Counted from the first letter of the stretch, positions 30,172 through 40,366 are shown. The stretch: DNA of 64,000 nt from Peribacillus simplex (GCF_001542915.1 NZ_LNNH01000023.1:19858-83857); one strand, 5' to 3'. Numbers and translations are program-made. The notes: generated from the sequence alone by a model not told the origin.

Positions 30172-30531
30172 CCCCTTGTTATTTATTTGTAGTTACATCA
30201 TAACAAAGCGACTTTAATAGGGGAACAGTCATTTTCAGATTGGGTTTCCTGCTGCCTTGCGTGGGACAAGGCGGGATCACCAGCATGGTTCAAGGGATTT
30301 ATGTTAAGAATACAAAGGTACATCATGCGCATTATCCAGTGGTCCATCCATCAAAAGAGCACTCATCCGCCATACGTTGAAGGGAATGGGGCTGAAGGAA
30401 TTGAGAGTGTGGGAGAAGCTATGGTATCATCAAGTAATGAGGCTGGTTTGGCATAGGAATATGATCAGGCTTGCCAATCAATTATAGCAATGATCCCCAT
30501 ATCACCTTAGATCAGAAAGGATCTGGAAAAA
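30172..30531. other. Intergenic interval before yutE
   Basis: About 360 bases without a confident gene. It holds one short reading frame (30301-30456, listed separately). No strong hairpin or repeat-family copy was recognised. Confidence 0.55.
30301..30456 (+). CDS. Possible 51-residue ORF
   Basis: ATG 30301, with AAGGG four bases upstream, opens a 51-codon frame beginning MLRIQRYIMRIIQWSIHQKS with a polar Gly/Glu/Ser-rich tail. The N-terminal part could be an amphipathic basic helix. No family is recognised, and chance is a good explanation for a frame this short. Confidence 0.22.
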   Translation: MLRIQRYIMRIIQWSIHQKSTHPPYVEGNGAEGIESVGEAMVSSSNEAGLA

Positions 30532-30969
30532 ATGTACTTTGTAGACCGTCAAAAGATTGAACAAATATTGGTTTTTCTTGAAAAGCAGCTTGGACTTTTT
30601 GAAGGGCTGGATAATCGGAATGGAGACCATTCGGAGCTTATCGCAGAAAGGCTGGTACATACTTCCATCGATTCGGTGCTTGATGCAGGAAATGCGATAA
30701 TCGATGGTTTCATCATGCGCGACCCAGGCAGCTATGATGATATTATCGATATCCTCCATGATGAAAAAGTCATTTCGGAGGATAAAGCGCTGCAATTTAA
30801 AAAAGCGCTGCCATTAAGGAAAATGCTGGTGCAGGATTTCATCGAAGTCGATCACCTAGAACTGCATTCCGTATTCAAGGAAAACATCGAGGCATTCAAG
30901 TCATTCCCTGATTCAGTGAGGGACTATTTAACGAATGAATTGGGACCTGTATCAGCTTTTAAAAACTAG
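30532..30969 (+). CDS. yutE: DUF86/HepT-like protein YutE
   Basis: A 145-residue helical protein of the DUF86 (HepT) family, beginning MYFVDRQKIEQILVFLEKQL. HepT RNase toxins carry an R-x4-H-x-Y motif; here the equivalent segment reads LRKMLVQDF, with Gln for His and Phe for Tyr. The nuclease site therefore appears lost. No MNT-type nucleotidyltransferase antitoxin gene is adjacent, so this is probably a housekeeping member rather than a toxin. AAAGGAT precedes the ATG. It overlaps no gene and is followed 22 bases later by yutF. Confidence 0.82.
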   Translation: MYFVDRQKIEQILVFLEKQLGLFEGLDNRNGDHSELIAERLVHTSIDSVLDAGNAIIDGFIMRDPGSYDDIIDILHDEKVISEDKALQFKKALPLRKMLVQDFIEVDHLELHSVFKENIEAFKSFPDSVRDYLTNELGPVSAFKN

Positions 30970-30991
30970 CAGTGTTAGGAAGGCGAACGAA

Positions 30992-31759
30992 ATGAAGGCG
31001 TATAAAGGATATTTAATTGACTTAGATGGCACGATGTATCGCGGGACCGAACAAATTGCGGAGGCGGCCGGGTTCATCAATGACCTAAGGAAAAGGGAGA
31101 TCCCTTACCTATTCGTAACGAACAACTCGTCCCGGACCCCGGCACAGGTTGCTGATAAATTGAGGAGCATCGGGATTGCAACGGAAGATGATCAAGTTTT
31201 CACGACAAGCATGGCGACTGCGAATTACATAGCCCAACAAAAAAAAGACGCTTCCGTGTATGTGGTGGGTGAAGAAGGGATCATCGAGGCCATCAAGGAA
31301 AAAGGAATGGAGCTGGTCGATGACAACCCGGACTTCCTCGTGATGGGCATCGACCGCGGCGTCAACTATGAGAAGCTCTCAAAGGCCTGCCTGGCAGTCC
31401 GGAATGGCGCTGTCTTCATCTCGACCAATGGGGATATCGCCATTCCTACCGAACAAGGCCTCTTACCCGGGAATGGTGCGTTGACATCCGTTGTTTCCGT
31501 TTCGACCCAGGTACAGCCGATTTTCATCGGTAAGCCTGAATCGGTCATCGTCGAGCAAGCGCTTCAAGTTTTAGGGGTACCTAAAGAAGATACGATCATG
31601 GTCGGAGATAATTATGATACGGATATCATGGCCGGCATCAATGCTGGCATCGATACCTTGCTTGTCCATACTGGCGTTACGAATGCAGAACGCCTGAAGG
31701 AATATGAGCAGCAGCCAACCTATGTGGTCAACACCCTCGACCTCTGGCACTTTGAATGA
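30992..31759 (+). CDS. yutF: HAD-IIA sugar/nucleotide phosphatase YutF
   Basis: A 255-residue HAD hydrolase of the NagD/AraL type. Motif I is YLIDLDGTMYRG, motif II is in FVTNNSS, the late lysine is in FIGKPE, and motif IV is VGDNYDTDIMAG. Substrates of this subgroup are small phosphorylated metabolites; specificity is not evident. ATG 30992 has AGGAAGG upstream; the longer frame from 30935 overlaps yutE. A strong terminator follows. Confidence 0.88.
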   Translation: MKAYKGYLIDLDGTMYRGTEQIAEAAGFINDLRKREIPYLFVTNNSSRTPAQVADKLRSIGIATEDDQVFTTSMATANYIAQQKKDASVYVVGEEGIIEAIKEKGMELVDDNPDFLVMGIDRGVNYEKLSKACLAVRNGAVFISTNGDIAIPTEQGLLPGNGALTSVVSVSTQVQPIFIGKPESVIVEQALQVLGVPKEDTIMVGDNYDTDIMAGINAGIDTLLVHTGVTNAERLKEYEQQPTYVVNTLDLWHFE

Positions 31760-31799
31760 AAAAAACCAGGTCTGCCCTTGGCAGCCCTGGTTTTTTTTG
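31759..31799. terminator. Bidirectional terminator between yutF and yutG
   Basis: AACCAGG and CCTGGTT flank an inner CTGCC-CTT-GGCAG stem, with A and T runs on both sides. Confidence 0.9.
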
Positions 31800-31813
31800 T
31801 CCTTGTTGCCTGA

Positions 31814-32311
31814 TCATTCTACATTCTTGGTTCGATGGGCAAGCCGGCTCGAAGCGGCAGCGGCGATGGCCCCGACGATATCATCTAAAAAGGTGTTGAC
31901 CTTGCCTGTGCTTTTATCATTTAAATATTTTAGGATACCCGGTTTTTGTTTATCGATGAAACCATAATTGGTAAAGCCGATCGATCCGTAAACATTGACG
32001 ATCGATAAGGCCAATATCTCGTCGACTCCATATAGCCCTTCATCTATTTCAATGATGCTCTGTAAAGGTTCCTCAAGTAATTTTTTCTCAGCCAGTATAT
32101 CCAGCTGGATGCCGGTCAGGATGGCATTCTGGACCTCTCGTTTTGAAAGGACCCGTTCGACATTGTGAAGGCAATCGGACATTTGGAGATTTTCATGATA
32201 GCTAGATTGTAAATACATGACAAGCTCCGCGATATCCTCCAATTTAACTCCTCGTTCACTTAGCCATCTGCGAGCTGTTTTTTCAGACATTGATTGTTCG
32301 ATATTAGCCAT
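31814..32311 (-). CDS. yutG: Phosphatidylglycerophosphatase A-like protein YutG
   Basis: A 165-residue PgpA-domain protein. Recognisable elements are YGVDEILALSIVNVYGSIG and the acidic DKSTGKVNTFLDDIVGAIAA at the C-terminus, which corresponds to the metal-binding end of the PgpA family. Unlike E. coli PgpA it has few hydrophobic helices and may be soluble or peripheral. ATG 32311 is preferred over 32323 by spacing from GGGTG. It converges with yutF. Confidence 0.82.
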   Translation of the reverse strand: MANIEQSMSEKTARRWLSERGVKLEDIAELVMYLQSSYHENLQMSDCLHNVERVLSKREVQNAILTGIQLDILAEKKLLEEPLQSIIEIDEGLYGVDEILALSIVNVYGSIGFTNYGFIDKQKPGILKYLNDKSTGKVNTFLDDIVGAIAAAASSRLAHRTKNVE

Positions 32312-32486
32312 GTCATCACCCATTTCTCTATAGTATTAGGGATAAGTTCTAGTGTGAATCCAGGAAGTGCTTCGTTTTTCCAAAAGGTTTCGATAATCAT
32401 TCAGAAAACGGGTTATTCCACATATATATATAAGTATATGATGTCCACTATTTCTATTATATCCATTCAATGAAGGGGGCCATTCC

Positions 32487-33488
32487 ATGATAGAAGAAAT
32501 CATTTTCAATAATTACGGAATCCAAGTGGAGCGGGAAGAGGCTAATAGCCGGTTTCCGAGTTTTCGGTCAGGGAACATGTTTTACAGCATCGTTCCAATA
32601 GAGAATATGGAGCAGGAGGAATTGGTCGAACGCCATAAAATGTCACAACATATGATTTCCCAAGGCGATCGTCACGTTTCGGCGTTCGTCTTGGCCAATC
32701 ATGGCAGTTATGTTTCAGAAGCCGATGAACAATTATTCATCCTTCTTGGCAACCAGGCGTTGGATGGTCCGAAAAATTTCAACCCAGGAAGACGACTGGC
32801 AAGATTTCATCAGCGTGGGAGAGGGATTAATGAAACGATTTCCGCCTGCTCGAGAATCGGTAAATGGAAAGAGCTCTGGGAGAAAAGGATCGATCAACTG
32901 GAACGGATTTGGAGGGATAAGCTGACAGCCCATCCCGATAACCAGTTTGAAAAATTATTTATAGAAACCTTTCCCTATTATATGGTGCTAGGGGAAAATG
33001 CGATTCAATATTTGGTCGACACGGAAATTGATGATACGCCGCAAATTGTCGATAGCGGCACGGTTTGTTACGAACGTTTTTTGCACGATACTTGGAAAAG
33101 TAATAAATGGGTGAAAAATCCGTTTGATTGGGTATTCGATCACGGTACGAGGGATGTGGCAGAATGGGTGAGGGAACACTACTTTACGAATGTGCATACG
33201 CACCAGCGCGGCATCGGCCGCTTTTTTCACGAATATCAAACCATTGAACCGTTCTCTAGTTTTTCGGCACGATTGTTATATTCGAGAATGCTATTTCCGA
33301 TTCATTATTTCGAAACGGTAGAAGAATATTTCTCCAAGACAACGGAAGCAAGATCGAATGAGCTGGAAGATAAAATCGCACAAATCACGAAATCATCCCA
33401 GCAATATGAATCCTTCCTTAAACACTTTTATGATTTGGCCGAAGTTCCGGCCAAACAATATGATTTGCCTAAAATTGATTGGATTTAG
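32487..33488 (+). CDS. yutH: Spore coat-associated protein YutH
   Basis: A 333-residue protein of the CotS/YutH kinase-fold group. The N-terminal lobe is divergent, and the segment FDWVFDHGTRDVAEWVREHY lies near residue 210 in the C-lobe. Canonical kinase catalytic motifs are not clearly conserved, so it may be a pseudokinase in the spore coat. AAGGGGG precedes the ATG. It diverges from yutG, as in B. subtilis. Confidence 0.85.
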   Translation: MIEEIIFNNYGIQVEREEANSRFPSFRSGNMFYSIVPIENMEQEELVERHKMSQHMISQGDRHVSAFVLANHGSYVSEADEQLFILLGNQALDGPKNFNPGRRLARFHQRGRGINETISACSRIGKWKELWEKRIDQLERIWRDKLTAHPDNQFEKLFIETFPYYMVLGENAIQYLVDTEIDDTPQIVDSGTVCYERFLHDTWKSNKWVKNPFDWVFDHGTRDVAEWVREHYFTNVHTHQRGIGRFFHEYQTIEPFSSFSARLLYSRMLFPIHYFETVEEYFSKTTEARSNELEDKIAQITKSSQQYESFLKHFYDLAEVPAKQYDLPKIDWI

Positions 33489-33606
33489 CTGAAAACTGGA
33501 AAGAAATATGATTCATCCAGATTGACTATGTTATGATGATAACAAGATTTTTTTGAATAGTTTGATTTTATCCGCGAATTCAACCAAGATGGGAAAGGAA
33601 GAGTCG

Positions 33607-34521
33607 ATGAAAAAAGTGATGATGGCAGGCCTTTTACTTCTGTTGGGCCTTCAAGTGACCTTGCCTGCGCAGGCTGAAACGAAAACGGGCTGTGAAGCGC
33701 CACGATTCAAAATCGTCATGAAGACGGCTGCTGATGTGAAAGAAAAGGCTTCCGCTTCAAGTAAAACCTTAAAAACGTACAAGAAAAATGATGAATTATC
33801 GGTCAGTGGCAGAAGCGGAAGCTGGTATAAAGTTTGTCACGCGAAAAAGACCGCCTATATTAGCATGAAGCATGCAAGGGAGGTTTTCAGCACCGGTGAA
33901 AAATCCCTGCTGAAGAAGATCGAAACGAGAAAAGGCGTCAACCAGGTTGTATCCGTGACGGCTAAATCGATGGGTGATGTGAGGGTTTCGATCCAGCCAT
34001 ATGAAAAGAAAGACGGCGAGTGGCGACGGACCTTGAATAAGATGAAGGGCGTCATCGGGAAAAAAGGCTTCACGAAGAGCAAGAAGGAGGGAGATGGGAA
34101 ATCCCCGGTAGGAATCTACTCATTCGGGACGGCGTTCGGAAGCGAAACGAAGCCGGACGGCCTAAAAATGGACTATAGGAAAACGACGAAATACGACTAT
34201 TGGATTGATGATCAATCATCCCAGGATTATAACAAGTGGAAGACCTATAAGGGGGACCCTGATCAAAAGTGGAAGTCCTTTGAAAAGATGAATCATGAAC
34301 TTTATAAGTATGGGGCGGTCATCAATTATAATACGAATCCCATCGTGAAAGGAAAAGGCAGTGCAATCTTCCTTCATGTTTGGCGAGGGGAAACGAAGCC
34401 GACTGCTGGCTGCGTGGCAACTGCGGAAAAGAACGTCCTCGATTTGCTGAAATGGCTGGACCCCGCGCAAAAGCCACACATCATCATGGGTACGGAGGAA
34501 TCATTGAAACCCGTTAAGTAG
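33607..34521 (+). CDS. Secreted L,D-transpeptidase with SH3-like domain
   Basis: A 304-residue exported protein. It has a signal peptide ending at PAQA, then an SH3b-like wall-binding segment (about residues 35-95), a linker, and a C-terminal YkuD-type L,D-transpeptidase domain with HVWRGETKPTAGCVA; the catalytic cysteine is Cys269. Such enzymes form 3-3 cross-links or attach proteins to peptidoglycan. Conserved lead-in motifs are GKSPVGIYSFG and YGAVINYNTNP. ATG 33607 has AAAGGAAGAG upstream. It sits between yutH and hom and is not part of the usual B. subtilis order here. Confidence 0.87.
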   Translation: MKKVMMAGLLLLLGLQVTLPAQAETKTGCEAPRFKIVMKTAADVKEKASASSKTLKTYKKNDELSVSGRSGSWYKVCHAKKTAYISMKHAREVFSTGEKSLLKKIETRKGVNQVVSVTAKSMGDVRVSIQPYEKKDGEWRRTLNKMKGVIGKKGFTKSKKEGDGKSPVGIYSFGTAFGSETKPDGLKMDYRKTTKYDYWIDDQSSQDYNKWKTYKGDPDQKWKSFEKMNHELYKYGAVINYNTNPIVKGKGSAIFLHVWRGETKPTAGCVATAEKNVLDLLKWLDPAQKPHIIMGTEESLKPVK

Positions 34522-34622
34522 CAATGGGGGAAAGGGTTTTCCGTTAAAAATATTCACCACATCCGTGCTTACTGCATCAAGGGTTGAATCCTAAAAGTTC
34601 GGCAATGCTTTTTTTCTAACTA

Positions 34623-34651
34623 TTGATAATTATGAGAATTGAACTTATAAT
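34623..34651 (+). promoter_or_regulatory. Sigma-A promoter of hom-thrC-thrB
   Basis: TTGATA at 34623-34628 and a perfect TATAAT at 34646-34651 with 17-base spacing, about 60 bases before hom. Confidence 0.75.
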
Positions 34652-34711
34652 GTCTACTATACAAATACAAATGTTTTCTGTAGATAAACAGTTTCTAAGG
34701 GGGAGCCAAAT

Positions 34712-36010
34712 ATGAAAGTCATCTCGATCGGTTTATTGGGGTTAGGTACAGTCGGATCAGGAGTCGTGCAAATCATTGAAAGCCATCAGGACAAGCTGAT
34801 GCATCAAGTGGGCTGTTCCATATCCATCAAGAAGATACTAGTCAAAGATACGACCAAGGAGCGGCTTGTCGAGATTGATAAAGGCATGCTAACGGAAAAT
34901 CCCGAGGATATCCTTTCCAATCCCGAAATCGATGTCGTGATCGAGGTTATGGGTGGAATTGAGGAAACACGCGGTTATCTGACAAAAGCGATAAAAAATA
35001 AAAAGCATATCGTCACGGCCAATAAGGACTTAATGGCCTTATACGGACCGGAACTGCTGGAATTGGCCACTGAAAATCAATGTGATTTATTCTATGAAGC
35101 AAGCGTTGCCGGGGGAATCCCGATTTTACGAGGACTTGTAGATGGGTTATCTTCGGACCGGATCACGAAAATGATGGGGATCGTCAATGGAACGACGAAC
35201 TTCATCTTAACGAAAATGAGCAAAGAAGGCAGAGCTTATGATGACGTATTGAAGGAAGCCCAGGAGCTCGGATTTGCCGAAGCCGATCCGACAGCTGATG
35301 TAGGGGGACTGGATGCAGCCCGTAAAATGGCGATACTATCCACACTCGGATTCTCGATGAACATCGGCTTGAATGATGTGGAGGTACAGGGAATCACCGA
35401 GATATCCGAAGAGGATTTGAAATATAGCAAAAAGCTTGGATATACAATGAAATTGATCGGTGTAGCCTCAAGGGCTGGGGAAAGGGTGGAAGTGAGCGTC
35501 CAACCGGCACTGCTTCCGGAAGCACACCCATTGGCCTCGGTAAACAACGAATATAATGCAGTCTATGTGTATGGCGAGGCTGTAGGGGAAACGATGTTTT
35601 ACGGACCAGGAGCGGGGAGTCTCCCGACTGCCACTGCCGTCGTCTCGGATATGGTGACGGTCATCAAGAATATGAGGCTTGGGGTGAATGGGCGCAGTGC
35701 CGTTTCACCACAGTACCCGAAGCAATTAAAAGATGCCACGGAGATTTTCGCGAAGTTCTTCCTTCGATTACATGTCCAGGATGAAGTGGGCGTATTAGCC
35801 AGAATTACGAATTTATTCGCAGAGCATGGGGTGGGGTTCGACAAAATCCTTCAATTGCCGCTTGATGAAAAGGAATCCTCTGAAATCGTATTGGTGACGC
35901 ATACGGCCACTTTGGCCGCATTTGAGCAAATAAAACAGAAACTGCATGACTACAATATGGTACGTGAAGTGAAAAGCACATATAGAGTTGAAGGAGAGGA
36001 CAGTAAATGA
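34712..36010 (+). CDS. hom: Homoserine dehydrogenase
   Basis: NAD(P)-dependent enzyme reducing aspartate semialdehyde to homoserine, 432 residues. The nucleotide-binding loop is [16 protein letters not shown], the substrate region includes [14 protein letters not shown] and [15 protein letters not shown], and a C-terminal ACT domain (last ~80 residues) is expected to mediate threonine feedback. AAGGGGGAG precedes the ATG. First gene of hom-thrC-thrB; its stop overlaps thrC by 4 bases. Homoserine also feeds methionine synthesis through MetY at 9.5 kb. Confidence 0.96.
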   Translation: MKVISIGLLGLGTVGSGVVQIIESHQDKLMHQVGCSISIKKILVKDTTKERLVEIDKGMLTENPEDILSNPEIDVVIEVMGGIEETRGYLTKAIKNKKHIVTANKDLMALYGPELLELATENQCDLFYEASVAGGIPILRGLVDGLSSDRITKMMGIVNGTTNFILTKMSKEGRAYDDVLKEAQELGFAEADPTADVGGLDAARKMAILSTLGFSMNIGLNDVEVQGITEISEEDLKYSKKLGYTMKLIGVASRAGERVEVSVQPALLPEAHPLASVNNEYNAVYVYGEAVGETMFYGPGAGSLPTATAVVSDMVTVIKNMRLGVNGRSAVSPQYPKQLKDATEIFAKFFLRLHVQDEVGVLARITNLFAEHGVGFDKILQLPLDEKESSEIVLVTHTATLAAFEQIKQKLHDYNMVREVKSTYRVEGEDSK

Positions 36011-37068
36011 GCTGGCAAGGACTGATAAGCACGTATAAGGATTTTTTACCTGTTAATGAAAACACACCCGCACTATCCCTTTTGGAAGGCAATACGCCTT
36101 TAATAAGACTGGATCGCTTATCCGAAGAGTGGGGCATCGACCTGCATGTCAAATATGAAGGAGCGAATCCCACGGGTTCGTTTAAGGACCGCGGAATGGT
36201 GATGGCTGTCGCCAAAGCCATCGAGGCTGGCAGCGATACGATCATCTGCGCCTCGACTGGCAATACGTCAGCCGCTGCAGCCGCCTATGCCGCCCGCGCC
36301 AACCTTCGCTGCATCGTGGTCATCCCCGAGGGGAAAATAGCCATGGGCAAGCTTGCCCAAGCCGTTATGTACGGAGCGGAAATCATCTCGATTGAAGGAA
36401 ACTTCGACCACGCTTTGAAAATCGTCCGTTCGCTTAGTGAGAGCTCACCGATAACGCTTGTGAATTCGGTCAACCCGTTCCGGATCGAAGGGCAGAAGAC
36501 GGCAGCCTTTGAAATTTGTGACGCGCTTGGCTCAGCGCCGGATATATTGGCGCTTCCAGTCGGAAATGCAGGGAATATAACGGCGTACTGGAAAGGCTTT
36601 AAGGAGTATAATGAAGCGAAACAAACGGGCCTTCCTGAAATGAGGGGCTTCGAAGCGGAAGGAGCAGCTGCGATTGTCAGGGATAGCATCATCGAGAACC
36701 CCGAAACGATTGCAACGGCGATTAGAATCGGTAATCCTGCAAGCTGGGACTTTGCGGTCGAAGCTGCAGAAGAATCCAAAGGTAAAATCGATGAGGTGAC
36801 GGACGATGAAATTCTCGAAGCCTATCATTTCCTGGCCAAAAAAGAAGGTGTCTTTGCAGAACCGGCGTCGTGCGCTTCCATCGCTGGGATCTATAAACAG
36901 TTAAAAAGCGGTGAAATCAAAAAAGGAAGTAAAATCGTTGCGGTACTGACAGGGAATGGGCTGAAGGATCCGAATGTGGCAGTCGATACAAGCACGATTC
37001 AACCGACGTTGCTGCCAATGGATGAAGAAGTCATTTTAGAGCATTTGCAAGGTGTGAAGCAGGCATGA
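36007..37068 (+). CDS. thrC: Threonine synthase
   Basis: PLP enzyme converting O-phosphohomoserine to threonine, 353 residues, the short bacterial form. The PLP lysine is in [11 protein letters not shown] near residue 59, and the phosphate-binding loop is [10 protein letters not shown]. It overlaps hom and thrB by ATGA junctions, so the three are translationally coupled. Confidence 0.96.
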   Translation: MSWQGLISTYKDFLPVNENTPALSLLEGNTPLIRLDRLSEEWGIDLHVKYEGANPTGSFKDRGMVMAVAKAIEAGSDTIICASTGNTSAAAAAYAARANLRCIVVIPEGKIAMGKLAQAVMYGAEIISIEGNFDHALKIVRSLSESSPITLVNSVNPFRIEGQKTAAFEICDALGSAPDILALPVGNAGNITAYWKGFKEYNEAKQTGLPEMRGFEAEGAAAIVRDSIIENPETIATAIRIGNPASWDFAVEAAEESKGKIDEVTDDEILEAYHFLAKKEGVFAEPASCASIAGIYKQLKSGEIKKGSKIVAVLTGNGLKDPNVAVDTSTIQPTLLPMDEEVILEHLQGVKQA

Positions 37069-38003
37069 GCGCAGAATCAGAGATGTTCTTGATCCGTGTA
37101 CCGGCAAGTACGGCCAACTTGGGACCGGGATTCGATTCCATCGGTCTGGCGCTGGGGCTTTACTTGGAAATACACGGATCTTCATCAGATCATTGGGAAA
37201 TCATCCCGCTTTCAGAAGAGATGTCTGTTTTTCCAAGGGACGAACGAAATTATATCATTCAAATTGCCAAGAAAACGGCTGCCGCATATGGGAAGGAGCT
37301 ATCTCCATGCCGGCTTTTCGTCTCCAGCGAAATCCCATTGGCAAGAGGTCTGGGGAGCAGTGCCTCTGCCATTGTGGCCGGCATCGAATTGGCAAACATC
37401 GTAGGTGAACTCCAATTGACCGATGATGAAAAGAATCGACATGCCTCCCTTTTTGAAGGGCATCCCGATAATGCCGGAGCATCCGTATATGGCGGCTTGG
37501 TTGTCGGCCTGCATACACAGCAAAAGACGGATGTCGTTTCGTTTCCAATTGAGGGAGTCAAGGTAATTGCTGTCATTCCCGATTTCGAATTGCTGACTGA
37601 GGATTCTAGAAATGTCCTTCCCGCATCTCTGCCTTATAAAGATGCGATAGCCGGAAGTGCGGCTGCCAATGTGTTCCTTGCCGGCGTCATGACGAAGGAT
37701 TGGAAGCTTGTTGGCGAAATGATGCAAAGCGATCGTTTCCATCAGCCCTATAGAGCAGAGTTGGTTCCTCATCTAGCCCATATCGAAGAGGTTGTTCTTC
37801 AGGAAGGCGGATTTGGGACAGCACTAAGCGGTGCAGGACCGACCGTTTTAAGCTTAACTTCCAAAGAAAATTCAGCAGCAGTGCTCACGGCATTGAAGCT
37901 GGAGTTCCCGGAATATGTCGTGAAAGAGTTGGAAATCGATAATGATGGCAGTCATACGGCAATCCTCTCGGAACAGGAAAAAAAAGGATTGGAATTTTTG
38001 TAA
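37065..38003 (+). CDS. thrB: Homoserine kinase
   Basis: GHMP-family kinase of 312 residues phosphorylating homoserine. The N-terminal [19 protein letters not shown] and the ATP-binding GHMP motif [16 protein letters not shown] are intact, as is the C-terminal [16 protein letters not shown]. Last gene of the hom-thrC-thrB operon, followed by a terminator. Confidence 0.96.
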   Translation: MSAESEMFLIRVPASTANLGPGFDSIGLALGLYLEIHGSSSDHWEIIPLSEEMSVFPRDERNYIIQIAKKTAAAYGKELSPCRLFVSSEIPLARGLGSSASAIVAGIELANIVGELQLTDDEKNRHASLFEGHPDNAGASVYGGLVVGLHTQQKTDVVSFPIEGVKVIAVIPDFELLTEDSRNVLPASLPYKDAIAGSAAANVFLAGVMTKDWKLVGEMMQSDRFHQPYRAELVPHLAHIEEVVLQEGGFGTALSGAGPTVLSLTSKENSAAVLTALKLEFPEYVVKELEIDNDGSHTAILSEQEKKGLEFL

Positions 38004-38027
38004 CCGTAAGCGATTGAATGATGTGAC

Positions 38028-38099
38028 AAAAAAAAGCTGACCCGTGTCGAGCCGTATCAATCCATTGATAAGGCATAAGCCGAGTCAGCTTTATTTTTC
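38028..38099. terminator. Bidirectional terminator between thrB and yutI
   Basis: AAAGCTGAC (38033-38041) pairs with GTCAGCTTT (38084-38092), with an inner TATCAAT/ATTGATA stem and A/T runs on both sides. Confidence 0.85.
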
Positions 38100-38182
38100 T
38101 ATAACAGTCCAGGCAAAGTGCCTGTCTGCATGAATTTAATTGGATTCTTCAATCCATACGTGGCATGTTATTTAAAGGGATA

Positions 38183-38419
38183 TTAGAATACCTGTTCAAC
38201 TTCCACTACACCTGGAACTTCTTCAAGAAGGGCACGTTCAATCCCCGCTTTTAGCGTAATGGTCGAACTTGGACAGCTTCCGCAGGCTCCCAGTAATCGT
38301 AATTTTACAATTCCATCTTCTACGTCGACTAGTTCACAGTCACCGCCATCGCGAAGAAGAAACGGACGAAGCTTATCTAGAACATCTTGAACTTGGACTT
38401 CCATTGTTTGGTTAGACAT
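38183..38419 (-). CDS. yutI: NifU-like Fe-S protein YutI
   Basis: A 78-residue stand-alone NifU C-terminal-type protein with the cluster motif [15 protein letters not shown]. Such proteins carry and transfer [4Fe-4S] clusters downstream of SufBCD. AGGAAAGGAG precedes the ATG. It diverges from yuzD. With yutM (41.8 kb) it provides two Fe-S carriers in this part of the window. Confidence 0.93.
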   Translation of the reverse strand: MSNQTMEVQVQDVLDKLRPFLLRDGGDCELVDVEDGIVKLRLLGACGSCPSSTITLKAGIERALLEEVPGVVEVEQVF

Positions 38420-38586
38420 TGCAATCGACTCCTTTCCTAATCATATTATAATGCGAAGGTAGTAAAAAATCCAACTGTAACTTTGCGGAAATATAATCTA
38501 TATTATATATGTACGATGGAAAAAGGTGAATGTTCTTATAATGTAATCAAGATGCAGCAAATATACTGGAAAGAAGGAGGAAGAGT

Positions 38587-38916
38587 ATGGTAAAGAAAGA
38601 CATTGAAATAGAGGTGTATGGTGCGGAGCAAATTTGTGCGAGCTGTGTCAATCTGCCCTCTTCAAAAGATACATGTGAATGGCTTGAAGCCGCTTTAACG
38701 AGGAAGTTTCCAGACCAAGACTTTAAGATCTCCTATATCGATCTGTATAATCCTCCTGAAGAGCTGAAACAAAAGAGCTTTGCCGCAAAAATGATCGAAG
38801 AAGATTTATTCTATCCGCTTGTCCTCATCGAAGATGAAATCATCGCGGAAGGAAATGTACGTCTAAAAAAAGTGGTGGAAGCGATGGAGAAATATGGATA
38901 TAAGGTGCAATTGTGA
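38587..38916 (+). CDS. yuzD: YuzD family (DUF1462) protein
   Basis: A 109-residue thioredoxin-fold-like protein with an N-terminal CASC motif in YGAEQICASCVNLPSSKDT and a cis-Pro-like segment FYPLVLIEDEIIAEG. The layout suggests a thiol or metal-related role near the Fe-S genes, but no activity is established for the family. GAAGGAGG precedes the ATG. Confidence 0.85.
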   Translation: MVKKDIEIEVYGAEQICASCVNLPSSKDTCEWLEAALTRKFPDQDFKISYIDLYNPPEELKQKSFAAKMIEEDLFYPLVLIEDEIIAEGNVRLKKVVEAMEKYGYKVQL

Positions 38917-38934
38917 TATATAATGGAAGCAATG

Positions 38935-38988
38935 AAAAAACTGACCCATGAGGCGAGCTGTACGCAGCTCTTGGGCCAGTTTTTGATA
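38935..38988. terminator. Bidirectional terminator between yuzD and yutJ
   Basis: AAAACTG...CCCA pairs with TGGG...CAGTTTT around an inner GAGCTG-TACG-CAGCTC hairpin. Confidence 0.85.
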
Positions 38989-38991
38989 AGA

Positions 38992-40059
38992 TTAACCGTT
39001 ATGATATTTATACATCCAGAGGATGCCTGATTTCATGAGGCGCGCCACTCTTCCGGTGATCGGGCGATTCGCTACAAGGCCGAACCCTTGTTTTTTCCCA
39101 AGAGAACCTAATGTCCCTTTTAGCTTCATGGCAGGGAAACTTTCAGGAAGCGGTTCATTTGCCCATTTCTTCACAAGGACTTGGACGATTTGCTCAGCTT
39201 GGGACTCCGCTAATTGAGCACTTGGTGCATGCGGCAGGCTTGCACAGTCGCCGACGACAAAGATGCTATCATTAGTTGGAAGGAAATGCTGAGGAGTAAG
39301 GACGGCTCTACCTTGACGATCCTTTTCAATATCCATATCACGGATGATCTTGCTTGGCTGAATTCCAGCAGTCCAGACGATGACGTCACTTTGGACAGCT
39401 TCGTCGCCATTATAAAGCAGGTTTGGTTCAACTTTGGTGATATTAGAATGATGAACGATTTCGATTGTATGTTTATCAAACCAAGATTCGACAAACGTGC
39501 TTAATCTTTCTGGGAAAGCTGAAAGAATATGCGGTCCGCGGTCGAATAGCTTAACGTTCAGATCCGAACGACTTTCGATCAATTCACTGGCCAGCTCGAC
39601 ACCGCTGAGTCCGCCGCCCACGATGGACACGGTTGCACCAGCACCTAAATTATTCAAAGCTGAATATGTGCGGCGTGATTTATCAATCGTTTGGATACTA
39701 TACGTATGTGTGTCTGCACCAGGAATATCGTGGTATTTATCTTCACAGCCAAGGCCAATGACTAAATCATCATAAACGACAGGTTCTTGATTTTCTATTA
39801 TGACTTGTTTGTTTTCCATATCGATGGAAAGTACTTCTCCGTATACGTTCTTCAAGCGAGGATGTTCAGGAAATGCAACACGGATGTGCTGATCAGGAAT
39901 GGTGCCTGCTGCTAAAGCGTAATATTCCGTTTTTAAGCAGTGGTAAGGATTGCGGTCGATAAGCGTGATGCTTACATTTTCAGGAAGCTGATTAGGCAGC
40001 AATCTTTGCAGCATACGCATACCACCATACCCACCACCAAGTATGACTAAATTCTTCAT
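38992..40059 (-). CDS. yutJ: NDH-2-like FAD/NAD(P) oxidoreductase YutJ
   Basis: A 355-residue flavoprotein with the FAD loop LVILGGGYGGMRML at the N-terminus, a second dinucleotide loop SIVGGGLSGVELASEL near residue 155, and the FAD-closing motif FVVGDCASLPHAPSAQLAE. It belongs to the type II NADH dehydrogenase family but is shorter and more divergent than YumB, so the electron acceptor is uncertain. ATG 40059 has AAGGGG upstream; a start at 40110 has no support. Confidence 0.87.
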   Translation of the reverse strand: MKNLVILGGGYGGMRMLQRLLPNQLPENVSITLIDRNPYHCLKTEYYALAAGTIPDQHIRVAFPEHPRLKNVYGEVLSIDMENKQVIIENQEPVVYDDLVIGLGCEDKYHDIPGADTHTYSIQTIDKSRRTYSALNNLGAGATVSIVGGGLSGVELASELIESRSDLNVKLFDRGPHILSAFPERLSTFVESWFDKHTIEIVHHSNITKVEPNLLYNGDEAVQSDVIVWTAGIQPSKIIRDMDIEKDRQGRAVLTPQHFLPTNDSIFVVGDCASLPHAPSAQLAESQAEQIVQVLVKKWANEPLPESFPAMKLKGTLGSLGKKQGFGLVANRPITGRVARLMKSGILWMYKYHNG

Positions 40060-40366
40060 ATGATTTTCCCCTTTATAAGATCTCTTTGAAAAATTTGATA
40101 ATCGTTCCACTTGTAGAAAACAACTATTCCACTCTAGGATTCTCCCAAATGAACCTTTGAAATTTTTACTGAATATATATACCCCATTAGTAGTAAGAAT
40201 AAAAAATTTTTAATCATTTTCTTTTTACATACCCCGACAAAAGTATAACGAATATATAAGGAAATCACAACCGATATCTTGAAATCGGCTGCTTTTTTAT
40301 GCGTAAATATTGACTGTAAATGGGAAAAGTAATAAGATGGATTGTTAGTAACGGTGAGGTGAAGCA

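Noticed and set aside
30532..30969. Toxin-antitoxin module based on the HepT-like protein
   Set aside because: No nucleotidyltransferase antitoxin gene is adjacent and the RNase motif is not conserved.
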